Source: Annona cherimola (taxonomy: Eukaryota; Streptophyta; Magnoliopsida; Magnoliales; Annonaceae). Taken from it: a DNA stretch of 64,000 bases. The notes beneath the pieces are model-generated. The model was not told the origin of the DNA. It made no database searches and saw nothing but the letters and a program-made list of their open reading frames with translations. The stretch covers positions 9,429,579 to 9,493,578 of the forward strand of contig CM059975.1 in assembly GCA_030490835.1 (NCBI GenBank). The letters run 5' to 3'. The translations under genes were made by a program, and so were the position numbers. Of this stretch, positions 26,905 to 64,000 are shown piece after piece (position 1 is the stretch's first letter; the number at the start of each line of letters is the position of its first letter).

Positions 26905-27442
26905 TTTTGGTCGATCATAAAACTTTTAAGGGCATGTTTGGGAATCCACAATACTTTTCATCATAAAACTCTTCAATTTAAAATTTTTTCATATTTTTAC
27001 TACTGTATTTTTAATTATTTATTCACATTTTCATATATAACTATCTCGTTTTTCTATCATTTTTACCTAACTATACACGCAATTAGCTTATTATTTTAAC
27101 TTTGTTTTATTTATTATCCATCATTACTGTTATAATATCACATCGTTTTCTCTCATTTCAAAAACTTTTATACCAAAAATTATTCATCAAAAAGTTTTAT
27201 TAATTTCCAACCACACCCTAAATGAAACATTTGTATGTAATAGTTTTTAAAATGAAAATATAATGTGATATGATAAAATTAATGAGAATAAAGTTAAAAT
27301 AAATGAGTTAGTTATATGAATAGTTATATATAAAATTTAAGATAATTGTATAGAAATATATGAAAATAATAAAAAAAATAGGTTATTGTAAAGAATGCAA
27401 AGTTCTCGTTTGAAAATTTTTAGTGTAGCCAAACATGCCCTA
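26905..27442 (+). mobile_element. Older Tourist-like MITE split by a younger copy
   Basis: The right part (27222-27442) reads as the plus-orientation family interior (TAATGTGATATGATA, ATGAGTTAGTTATATG) and ends CCAAACATGCCC. The matching left end (CATAAAACTTTT) lies just before 26930. The intact MITE at 26930-27218 sits between them, so this copy was present first. Confidence 0.55.
26930..27218 (-). mobile_element. Tourist-like MITE, copy 5, nested
   Basis: Ends GGGCATGTTTGGG and CAACCACACCC, with TAA on both sides (26927-26929 and 27219-27221). The interior is in reverse family orientation. It is inserted into the older copy at 26905-27442. Confidence 0.75.
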
Positions 27443-27443
27443 T

Positions 27444-27880
27444 GGGTGTGTTTGGAAAGTGATAAATTCTTAATGTAAAAATTTTTAAATTTAGAGAAAA
27501 TGATATAATATGATAGAGATAATAATAATAACTAAAGAGGATAAAGTTATGATTTGTTTGGTATCTGAGTATGTGGGGAAGGAAGTGTCTCATCTTCTAC
27601 ATTTCTCCACAAATTATTTAATATCTTAGTAACTCTATTTTTTAATTTTATCCTTATATTCTAATTACCCACAATCCCACAAAAATTAAATTTACCAAAC
27701 ATCTTTTTAAAATAGATAGGTCAGCCATATTAATAGTTGTATATAAATGATTAAAAGGTTAAGTAGTTGTATAAAAAGATAAAAAGAAATGATTGAAAAG
27801 TAAGGTAATTATGGAAAGAGAAATGTTTTAAATTGAAAATTTTTATTTTGAAAAAATTTTGTTATAGCCAAACGGTGCCC
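27444..27880 (+). mobile_element. Tourist-like MITE, copy 6, carrying a nested insertion
   Basis: Begins GGGTGTGTTTGGAAAG and ends CCAAACGGTGCCC. It shows the family interior (TGATATAATATGATAGAG, AAAATAGATAGGTCAG) once the 157-bp insertion at 27550-27706 is removed. The flanking duplication is unclear. Confidence 0.7.
27550..27706. mobile_element. 157-bp MITE nested inside another MITE
   Basis: Ends TGATTTGTTTGG and CCAAACATCTTT, flanked by TTA on both sides (27547-27549, 27707-27709). Removing it and one TTA restores the family sequence AAAGTTAAAATAGATAG, which fixes both borders. Confidence 0.75.
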
Positions 27881-28341
27881 CATTATTACTATTTGTTTTT
27901 TCAAACTGAATCTTTTGGCTAAAATGAAAAGGCACAGTTGGTAATATACGTGGAGAAAGGGAAAAATGGAATTTTTTAAAAAAATTATTAGAATGTCTAA
28001 CATAATGTGGGTAGCAAAGAAGGTAGTTGCTTAAGAAAATAATTCCAATATAGGAATATAATGAAAAAAAGTATGATAGTTAAATTAGTTAAAATAGTTT
28101 TTTTTTTTTGAGAAATAATTAGTTAAAATAGTTGGGTCTACGTTAGAAAACCAGTTCACCTTTCGCCTCTCTATGAATACGTTAATATTATTTCTTGGTG
28201 GCAGAGATCCGCTTGACAAATGAAAACACCAACGCATATTCACGTGTTTTTTCTTATACATGATTCAAAGTTTGAAATCGTAATCCTTATTCATTTTTAT
28301 TTATATTTTAATTATTTCGCATTATGTTCTTTATTAAAAAA

Positions 28342-28719
28342 GATGAACGATCTTGTTAATTCGGATTAAACAAATGTCTCTCTTAGTTCATCTTGAAAAA
28401 CTCATTTACAAAACTTTTCTTATTTCTTTTCATACATTTGTTTATCTAAGTGTATTTAACATAATTTATCAAAAAAAGTTTATTTAATATATAAATCAAG
28501 TTTTATCTTTTTTGGACTGTGTATATATTTTTTTGAGATTTTTAAACATCTATGTGCATATTTGATACATATATACACAAAAATATTTTAAAATCTTAAA
28601 AAATATATACATATATCAAAAAAATAATAAAACCTGATTTATATATTAAATATATATGAGTTTTTTTAGGTGAACAAAGCGAGACATTTGTTTAACTCGA
28701 ATTAACGAGATCACTTCTC
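28342..28719. mobile_element. Mutator-like foldback element with 9-bp duplication
   Basis: Starts GATGAACGATCTTGTTAATT and ends in its near-complement (GAGAAGTGATCTCGTTAATT on the other strand). The next 20 or so bases of each arm match closely (ATTAAACAAATGTCTC against GTTAAACAAATGTCTC). The arms extend to the centre, apart from about 65 extra bp in the left arm. ATTAAAAAA is present exactly on both sides (28333-28341 and 28720-28728). The duplication is low-complexity, so the class is slightly less certain than the structure. Confidence 0.75.
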
Positions 28720-28728
28720 ATTAAAAAA

Positions 28729-29721
28729 TTTATTTTTTTGTGTCCATTCTCTTGCTTTTGAATTATTATGCTAATGCGTTGCGTCATTTATTTCTTTTTT
28801 ATTTATTTATTAATGAAAATAGATTTTTTTCACAATGCAGAAAATCATTTTTAAATCCTCCGTACCATGGTCAACGCTATTGCGAGGCATTTTATGATTC
28901 AAAATTTTGACATTTTAGAGGTTGAAATAGTCCACTAACACGTGACACAACTTGCAAATGGGGAAATATTTTGACTTTTATGCCAAACAAATGAGACTTC
29001 TATTTTCATATTTTAATGTCGTAAATGTTTTGAAATGCAGTCTCATGCACGTGCGCCACCTTTGTGGTCGGAGGCAATGTTGCAAAGGAACAAGTGCGCG
29101 AGCACTCACGTAGATCCCATGCACTAAAACAAATTAGAAAGTGTTAAACTACTAACAAATGAAATGGAATGCAATTTTTTTTATTTATATATTCCAATAT
29201 TCTTTGTTTTAATTTATATAAATATCCTATTTATTCTTATTTCAACCTTATCATATTACACGACTCTCTATTTTTTGAAATTCGTTTTATTCCATTATCA
29301 CCATTTGCCCAGGGTCCCCTTAGTGTAAAGTGGGAATGGGAAGTGGGTAGCACAATTTTCGGCATAATTTTAATATTTCAACTACTTAATTACCATTTTT
29401 CTTTATTATCTTCATATCCCAATTGTTTTCACGTATTTGCATATCGCTATTTTCATTATTTTCACTTTTATTTTACTTTTGTCACATCATACCACTTACA
29501 TTTTTGAAAATCTTTCCTATTCCTACTTTCACATGTTACCTAACTCTCCAGTAGCTCCGTATAATCTAACAGAATAGGATAAGACTTTTCTCTCGTAACA
29601 AAACTTTTTCATTTTAATACTTTTTAATTTTCTAATACATAATAATCTTATTTTTTATTTTAATATTACTTTTTTCATTCACAATATATGTATTTTTTTC
29701 AATACGACCCTTACTCATTTA
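28729..29721. other. AT-rich spacer
   Basis: Non-coding. It has a GC-richer patch near 29040-29130 and T-rich stretches at 29169-29520. These stretches resemble the pyrimidine-rich strand of the GGGAACGTTTG-type MITEs, but no clean borders were found. Confidence 0.4.
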
Positions 29722-30012
29722 GGGTGTGTTTGTTTGGGGCCAAAACTTGTCAATTAAAACTTTTCAACACAAAACTTTTCACTCTTCATAACTACTCTAT
29801 TTTTTAATTATTTTTTCACATTTTTCTATACAAACTACCCTACTTTTCAATCATTTCTACACAACTACCCATACAACTAACCTATCTATTTTAACTTTAT
29901 TCTCTTTACTCCTCATCATTACCCCTATTATATCACATCATTTTTTATCAATTTGACAACTTCTACCTCTAAAACTTTTCATCAAAAGTTTTACCTCCAA
30001 CCAAACACACCC
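29722..30012 (-). mobile_element. Tourist-like MITE, copy 7
   Basis: Ends GGGTGTGTTTG and CCAAACACACCC, with an exact TTA duplication (29719-29721 and 30013-30015). The interior is in reverse orientation (CTATCTATTTTAACTTTATT, CATCATTACCCC). Confidence 0.9.
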
Positions 30013-30015
30013 TTA

Positions 30016-31910
30016 GTTTTTACTTGTCTAGATCACATCCCAGTCCATGATTTGAACAGACTTAATTTTTCCATTCAATACGACATTCACTTAATCTGTA
30101 GCCTCTAATAAAGTCAATTAATATTTTCATAATGCAAAATTTACATCCAATAAAAATTTCACCCGTGTGAAAGAATTGTAAATCCAAAATGCAAAAATGT
30201 ACTGCTCCCATGTAAACAACATCATGACTATGCTCCCACGTGAACGTGGATCCCACTCCCACGGTTACCATTATGTCCAGCGGATTACAATTTCAGATAG
30301 GTCTGAGGTGCACACGTACTGCACGATGAACGATTATATTCCGACCCTTCTAAGGCAAGCTTTCCAAATGCCGAAGTTCTTCATCGAGTGTGATGCGCCG
30401 TAGTACACTGATACAAATTGACGAGGTGGTGAAAACAATGAAACACGTGCGACGAAGATGTGGGCATGTGCAGAAGCGCATCAAACCGGACGTCGATTTC
30501 TACCGTAAATCAACAAACGCATGGGAATAGGATAATAAATCGTCGGATGAAATCTGGGACAGAGCTGAGTTTCTCTGGTCCATTTAGCTGCACGGATCTA
30601 GTGACTTCCGAGATGTATTAGGCCGGTATGCAAAGACATGAAATATAGATAAATCGGCAGCCAGATTCATCGGGCCGGAATCAGCAGTCCCTGCCACCTG
30701 GTCAAGCATTTCCAAGCCCTTATCATTTTAAAGATACGCTTGGTGATTGGGAATCCGGAATTACGAAAACTAGTCTAGTCTACAGAGCCCATTTTTTTGC
30801 GTTATTTTCTTATCAATATTATAGTCTGATAATTTTATTTTTATTTCATTTCATTTATATATTTCTATTATTATTATTATTATTCAATCCATTAACTCAT
30901 GCTGCATCCTTTTACAACTTCCAAAACAAAGATGCCATACTTCTTACCTAAAGCACTGTTAGCAATCTCTGGCACGTATACGCTCTCCAAATTCCAATCA
31001 TGGTTGATTTGACGTGTCCCACAAATAACAATCATGCTTCTTCGTCGTCGCTTGGATGCGATTGTATAGTGTCAATGAGAGGTCTACAATTCAAATATTG
31101 AATAGCAGGAGGGGTCTGATCATCCTACCCCTGCAGCACATCTTCAAATGTCTAATCATCCAAGGCAAGTAATACGACAGAAAAATAATAATAATAATAA
31201 AATCATGCTTCTTTTTTTCCTCCGCTACTTGTATCTTCAATTTTGTCAGCTGCTTGTTTCAACTTTAATCCGGTTTTTTCCTGACACCATTTTTATATTA
31301 TTCAGACAATTTCGTTCCATTCCATTGGGTAACCCAAATAGCATCCTCTTCTATTCCGAGTCACAGGTCATTTTCCACTCATATTCAGTAATTCCATGTT
31401 TGAACGGATAAAGAAAATCGTCGAATTATAAAAGTATGGAAGGTCCATAATCATTTTCTTCCATATCATTTGGAGTTGTGAGAAATTTTCCAAAACGCCC
31501 ACTTGATGGGCATCCAGGTCAGAAGTCACGCTACATCATTGCTTGGGCTTTTTTCTACGGAAAGAAATGGTTTGATGCTTTCGCTTGAAAATTAAATTTA
31601 AGAACTGTTTTATTGGGAGATGAGAAGCTTAACAAGAGAAGATAAAATGTATTAGCAAAGGGAAACAAAAATAACAAAAAGAAGTTATATTTCTGACACA
31701 TTACAAAAGGAAGAGACAAAAAGGATCGACCTTTTACCCTCTCGTTATGCAACCAACCATAAAGCATATGACAACAATGTTTTTTGCGGCAAAAGGCAGG
31801 ATAAGGCTGCCTAGTGTCTTGGTAAGGCTTCCAAAATGATACGTCAGATCTGGGGCTACTTGTATTCTTTCCCAATAGACAGCAGTGTTCCAAGCCTGCC
31901 CGCACGAAAT
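30016..31910. other. Unassigned spacer between repeats and the ABCC2 3' end
   Basis: Mostly low-copy sequence with GC-richer patches (about 30190-30720) and a short (TTA)n run near 30870. I recognise no gene, exon series or repeat family. The ABCC2 3' UTR may begin toward the right edge. Confidence 0.4.
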
Positions 31911-31922
31911 TGCACTGACAAT

Positions 31923-32048
31923 ACCTTCTTTTTTTGAAAAAAAAAAAAAATATCACATCAATACAATGAAGGGCAGCTCTCTCCAGACACAATCCGGGGA
32001 CGTCACTCGCGCATGCCTGTGTTACCACTGGGCTATGCCCTGCTACAC
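31923..32048 (-). mobile_element. SINE-like retroelement
   Basis: On the minus strand it starts GTGTAGCAGGGCATAGCCCA. TAGCCCAGTGG resembles an RNA polymerase III A box. It ends, after about 90 bp, in a T-rich tail. Flanking direct repeats TGCACTGACAAT (31911-31922) and TGCACTCACAAT (32049-32060) agree at 11 of 12 positions, as expected of a target duplication. A clear B box is not visible, so the family is not identified. It lies just downstream of the ABCC2 stop codon, possibly in the 3' UTR. Confidence 0.65.
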
Positions 32049-32425
32049 TGCACTCACAATCTTTAGGATGCATGTTATGCATAGGATGCCACTGCCAAGC
32101 GACCGTTCCCACATCAGACCAAAGAACTGCCCTCCATCCAACTAACTGGGTGTTAACCATCTAATGAAAGTATTTCTCACAAAAAAACAACGTAGCAAAA
32201 GCACGGCTGGATTGATCTACATCTCTGCGATGGAATACGGACCGCACTAACCAGAGGAAGTGGTGAATTCGCTTGATCACCATCTGTTAGATCATGCTGA
32301 ACTGCCAATGAGATTCCAACAAGGTATGACAGGTTCAACTGCGCTGTTGAATCTATTGCTGGATATTATGCTGATGCTGCCATTGGCACTGGTTATATAT
32401 GAAGAAGATAATTCTCCTTCATATG

Positions 32426-59821
<27,396 letters not shown>

Positions 59822-61275
59822 ATCTTGATCTAAAGCTTAATTTACTCCTCCAGAAATTTTTTCTAACAGCAAACCATTAGCACTAGCTACAAAGCAAAAA
59901 CCACTATTTAAATATGTATATGTATATATGTATATATATCTATATAAAACCAGCTCTCAGATTCCAATATCGCACGTCTGTCTCTATGATCTCAACAGCA
60001 TCAACTGAAATTGGACTCTTGTTAGATTTCACCACGACTTCATGTATATATGCTCTCAATGGTGTCAACTGAAATCAGACACTTTTGAGACGTCATCAAG
60101 ATTGAGCACCGCTTATTCTTCTTCTTAGAAAGCACCAAAAGCCTGTAACTTCACAAAAGTTGAAACTGTCACTAGTTTAGAATTGATAAAGAAATGGCTA
60201 CATGAAAGAAGCTGAAAAATAACCTCCTAAATTCACTGCGCCGCATTTATGTCCCCGTTTTCCTTTTTACCTTTTCCCCTTTCTCCCTATTCGAAGTTCT
60301 AGCCAGCAAAAAAGGAAGAACAAGGACACCATGATACTTATTAGAAAAATCAACCAACAAACCTGGGTTTCCTAATTTGCCTAGAAAAGGGATTGTTTCT
60401 GCAAAAGCAACCCTACAAACTCAAAGTGGAAAGCAGAGCCGAAGTGCAACTTTTCTAAGGATTTGAGCTTAATAAGACGCATCACACTTGCTTAAATTTC
60501 AACATTTTCGGTTATCATCTATTAAAATCATTTTCTTTTGAAAACTGAAAACACAAATCAATCCCATGCTCAAGTTTACAAAAATTCGAACAAACACATC
60601 ATACTTTCACAAGATCAACAAGGCAGGTAAGTATTTATGAAATTTCTCGAGTGAACGTGAAAAATCTTATGAAGAGAATTTGATAAATTCGTATTCGAGA
60701 ACCAAACAAACGTATAAAATGCAAGAATTAGATTTTCCGAAACACCACAGTAGAACCTACAATCTTGGAACGAGACCACAAGAAGCCACAAAAGAAGTCT
60801 TCAAAATCAAATGTTATAAAGTATAAATTAATAGCAGAAGTGGAAATTTCTCAATGGAAATCGAAAATCCAAGAACAATACCTAAACCAGGATCTCTCGC
60901 TAGTAGCAGAAAAAACAGCACGATCCTATCTCGTTCCTCCTTTTCGAGCCACCGAATCCAGGCATCCGAATCCGGAAAAAAAAAATTGTCTTATACCAAG
61001 AGAAAAGTAGCTTTATGATATTGCTGGCCTACGAGCAGATGGAAAACAGAGGATCGCTTTGAAGCCTAGGTCACGAAGAATCTCGCATCGGACGGTTAAG
61101 ATCTCATGCATTTCAGGAGAAGCATGAGAGTGTGGAGACAGGACTAGCGCATGGGCGTCATCGCTGACGAAGTTGACAACGAGAAATGAAAAGTTTGGAA
61201 GGAGGGGGAGAAGCGAGGTAAAAACATGCGAGTGCACTCTCGCAGCCTTGGTCGGCAGACAGGCGGCGTCTCTCA
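59822..61275 (-). promoter_or_regulatory. ABCC2: Probable 5' UTR, 5' UTR intron and promoter of ABCC2
   Basis: Low-copy sequence without MITEs. On the coding strand, GATCCTGGTTTAG is followed by GTATTGTTC at about 60881, a plausible donor. CTTTAG and ATCAAG just above the ATG are plausible acceptors. A first non-coding exon near 60882-61250 and a roughly 1-kb 5' UTR intron are therefore inferred, not shown. The stretch at 61010-61270 is GC-richer and may be promoter. No TATA box was assigned. Confidence 0.4.
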
Positions 61276-61409
61276 GGGAACGTTTGGCAATCGCAAGGTA
61301 ACATAGAACAGTCGGATTTATTTTTCCAATACCATCATTGTTCCATCAATTATATTATATTTCTTACTTTTACCTTTATATTCAATCATTTTTCTTATCA
61401 ACTATAATA

Positions 61410-61683
61410 TTGGGAATGAATAAAACTTTTAATAAAAAGTTATAGGAGATGAGAAGTTGTCAAATGATGTGATATGATGAGGGTAATGATGATGAATAAA
61501 TAGGATAAAGTTGAAATAGATAGGTTTGTTGTATTGGTAGTTGTGTAGAAATAATTGAAAAGTATGGTAGTTGTATAGAAAATTGTGAATAAATAATTAA
61601 AAAATAAGGTAGTTATGGAGAATGAAAAGTTTTAGATTGAAATGTTTTAAATGGACAACTTTTTGTAGTTACCAAACACACCC
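61410..61683 (+). mobile_element. Tourist-like MITE, copy 10, 5' truncated, nested
   Basis: Lacks the first ten or so bases (starts TTGGGAATGAATAAAAC) but has the full family interior (GATGTGATATGATGAGGG, AAATAGATAGGTTTG) and the end CCAAACACACCC. Confidence 0.75.
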
Positions 61684-61709
61684 TACATACAATAAATCTA
61701 TTTATTTTA

Positions 61710-61981
61710 GGGAACGTTTGAAAATGTAAAAGTTGTAGAAAATGTGGTATTTTGTTGGAGTATAAAATGAAATATTTTGAAATTTGTATAATTGATATGA
61801 AATGATAGGGATAATATTGAAATAAATAAGTTTGTTGAATGGCAGTTGATAGAGAAGATGATTATAATATAGGGGTAAAAGTGAAAAAATATCATGACTG
61901 ATTGATTAATGAAGTGCCTTAAAATTCATGCCCCCACCATTTCCTTCTCACGTTTTCCACTCCTTATTCTCAAACGTCCCC
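61710..61981. mobile_element. Second-family MITE, nested
   Basis: Ends GGGAACGTTTGAAAA and CTCAAACGTCCCC, with TTA on both sides (61707-61709 and 61982-61984). The purine-rich interior (TGAAATGATAGGGATAATAT) is complementary to the family at 49829. Confidence 0.8.
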
Positions 61982-62350
61982 TTAGCTATACTCTTATCGT
62001 TTTTTGTTAATCACATATTTTTCAAAATATTTTTTTCTATTTCCCATCATTTCCTATAATTCTGTAATTTTACTCATTAACAAACATCCCCTTAGTGGGA
62101 GAGATTCCCTTTTACTCCGTGAAGTAATGGATGTGCAGCCAAGATTGACTTCGCTTTGACGGTCATCAAATATGCTACTACACAGAAATTTTGGAGAGGA
62201 TGAAGATGGCATGGGTTGTCACATTTCATGCAACTTCACGGCTCCTAATACACCTTTAGTTATTACCAATAAAACTTTACTCATTCTCAATCTATCTTTA
62301 CTTGTTTCTAATATGTTTTCATCCTATCATCTCTTCTCGTCCCATCTTAT

Positions 62351-63133
62351 GGTGTGTTTTGGAATTAATAAAATTTTTAATGAAAATTTTTATATACTAG
62401 TTTTTGAAATTGAATAAAATAATGTAATATAATAGAAACAATGAATGATAAGTAAATAAAATAAAATAAATATAAATATATTAGATGTGTGGACAATTAT
62501 GTAAAAATAATTAGAACATAGGATGGTTGTATAGGAATAAGTGAATAAATAATTAAAAATATAATAATTATGGAGAGTAAACTTTTTTTATGTGATGTCT
62601 TGTATTCTCTACGCATGGGAGGCACATTTCCCAATGCAACTATTTACTCTATTAATCATCACATTCTCATATTCCAATTATTTTTCTTTATAATAACTAT
62701 AATTACTTCAACTTTACCTCTATCATTTCCTATCAATCACACAATTTTTAAAATATTTTATTTTCCATTTTTCACTCTATTTCACACTCCCACAAAAATA
62801 GCAATTACCAAACATTCCTTTATATCGAAAAGTTTTAAGTTTAAAGATTTTAGGTGTTACAAATACTTCATTCATTTAAAACTTTTTAATTTAAAATTTT
62901 TTACTTTCTACAACTATCTAATTTTTTAATTAGTTATTCACGTATTTCTATACAAAATTACTGTACTTTTCAATCATTTTTGTACGACTATCCATATAAC
63001 TAACATATCTATTTTAATTTTATTATCTTTATTCTTCATCGCTACCATATCATATCACATTATTTTTCTCTGTTTAATAACTTTTATACTAAAAAATTTT
63101 CATTCACAAGTTTTATTACTTCTCAAACAGACC
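62351..63133. mobile_element. Composite of decayed MITEs
   Basis: 62351-62590 is a decayed plus-orientation Tourist-like copy (GGTGTGTTTTGGAATTAATA, AATGTAATATAATAGA). 62591-62819 looks like second-family interior ending CCAAACATTCC. 62820-62855 resumes the first copy (GAAAAGTTTTAAG). About 62860-63133 is a minus-orientation copy ending CTCAAACAGACCC. Borders are approximate. Confidence 0.5.
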
Positions 63134-64000
63134 CTTAAATTTCAAGATAATAATATAAAATTGTTATATCTTGATTTTTTATGGATATCGTGTCATCTTG
63201 AAATTTTAATCAATAATGCCATGAAGTATTCAAGTGCCTAGCAACTTCTGAAATATAGATAGAAAAAATGGTGCAACTATGGGCGGGAATTGAAACATGT
63301 AGACCCGTGACCCAACCTTTTTTTCTGAATAAAATCAATATTTTTTTCCGGTATAGATATAGGTGAGAAATTTTAATCTGAATTCAAAAATCGTGTTGAA
63401 ATGTGTCAATCGTGTCCCGACTTGAAAAGTCCTAGCCCATTGTGCATATATTGACTCATTAAAATTTACGAGCCTATATGCAAATATTATTTTTTCTTTC
63501 AAAAATCTCGCATTGTTGTAATTAATTATATCAACAACAAAGTAATCAATTTATCCAAAAAACAATATAAAAATCAATAAGAGAAATTTGCACATATACA
63601 TATAACTCATAGGTACAATTGTCCATTAACATATTTTAGTAAAGTTATATTATATTTTTCACATTTTATTTTAGTAATAATGTGTTTTTTTAATAATTAG
63701 TAAGATATTGAAGCATATAATATTTAAATTTAGCACAGATGTATCTTTATGTTTAATGGGTATATAAATTATTAAAATCATCTTATTTAACATATATTTT
63801 TTACCCATTATACTGCCCCAAGACTAATATAATACTAACTTGAAATTTATCTCAGGACTTATTAAAAAAAAAGTAAGGGTGAACTGACACAACTTGCCCA
63901 GATTTCCACTCCTACATGCAACTAATGAGGGTTTTATCCTTCCTCCCTAGAGTTGTCTGTATTAGTTATTTCTATGTAAAGCGATGGATTCCATTTCCTC
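63134..64000. other. AT-rich spacer at the window edge
   Basis: No gene is recognisable. About 63280-63480 contains GGGCGGGAATTG and CGTGACCCAACC-like motifs that recall the hAT-like element at 54271, but no borders are visible. Confidence 0.4.

Larger units (their letters stand above)
61276..62091. mobile_element. GGGAACGTTTGG-type MITE broken by two later MITE insertions
   Basis: Left end GGGAACGTTTGGCAA (61276), right end AACAAACATCCCC (62091). Between them lie the MITEs at 61410-61683 and 61710-61981. Removing both leaves TATTTATTTTA joined to GCTATACTCTTATCG...TTCAAAATATT, which follows the interior order of the intact copy at 49829-50081. Flanking triplets are TCA and TTA, so the duplication is decayed or the border is off by a little. 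Confidence 0.6.

Noticed and set aside
29169..29507. 112-codon hydrophobic open frame
   Set aside because: Phe/Tyr/Leu-rich because the DNA is T-rich; the same pattern appears wherever the pyrimidine strand of the MITEs is open.
31555..32160. 201-codon open frame on the minus strand
   Set aside because: It runs through the SINE-like insertion, including its T-rich tail (read as a Phe run), and shows no recognisable protein.

Overview
The window is nuclear DNA of a flowering plant. It is AT-rich, the genes have many introns with GT/AG borders, and they encode plant-specific protein families. Small non-autonomous transposons fill the intergenic space and the larger introns. Gene structure and protein sequence fit an angiosperm with moderate-GC exons and long introns. 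A magnoliid or another early-diverging lineage is possible, but the sequence alone cannot fix the species.

Three protein-coding genes can be rebuilt exon by exon, all on the minus strand. Every junction keeps the reading frame. (1) 1748-14313: a cation-chloride cotransporter, CCC1, 13 coding exons, 981 aa. (2) 17594-21695: an NPH3/RPT2-like BTB protein most like Arabidopsis At5g03250, 4 coding exons, 631 aa. (3) 32426-59821: an ABCC-type full ABC transporter most like Arabidopsis ABCC2 (MRP2), 28 coding exons, 1628 aa. All three look intact. Nothing suggests they act as a cluster: CCC1 moves ions at endomembranes, the NPH3 protein belongs to phototropin/auxin-type signalling, and ABCC2 moves conjugates into the vacuole.

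The rest is repeat-derived and well enough preserved to classify. The main group is a Tourist/PIF-Harbinger-like MITE family (ends GGGTGTGTTTGG...CCAAACACACCC, about 250-290 bp, 3-bp target duplications) with about ten copies. There are also a second 3-bp-duplication family (GGGAACGTTTG-like ends), three Mutator-like foldback elements with exact 9-bp duplications (16833-17000, 28342-28719, 33348-33820), a hAT-like element with an exact 8-bp duplication (54271-54765), an Au-SINE relic with an exact 16-bp duplication (42201-42330), another SINE-like insertion (31923-32048), and an older AT-rich repeat in four diverged copies. Several are nested. No autonomous transposase, reverse transcriptase, rRNA, tRNA or CRISPR array was found.

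Region by region: 1-1747 CCC1 3' flank and one MITE; 1748-14313 CCC1; 14314-17593 repeats; 17594-21695 NPH3-like gene; 21696-22740 its probable 5' UTR/promoter; 22741-32425 repeat-rich spacer with some GC-richer low-copy stretches that I cannot assign; 32426-59821 ABCC2; 59822-61275 its probable 5' UTR/promoter; 61276-64000 nested MITEs and AT-rich spacer. I found no previously undescribed multi-gene system. The points most worth a second look are splicing oddities in the ABCC2-like gene (a GC donor, a 25-bp exon, a MITE ending 20 bp from an acceptor) and the unusually clean insertion footprints.
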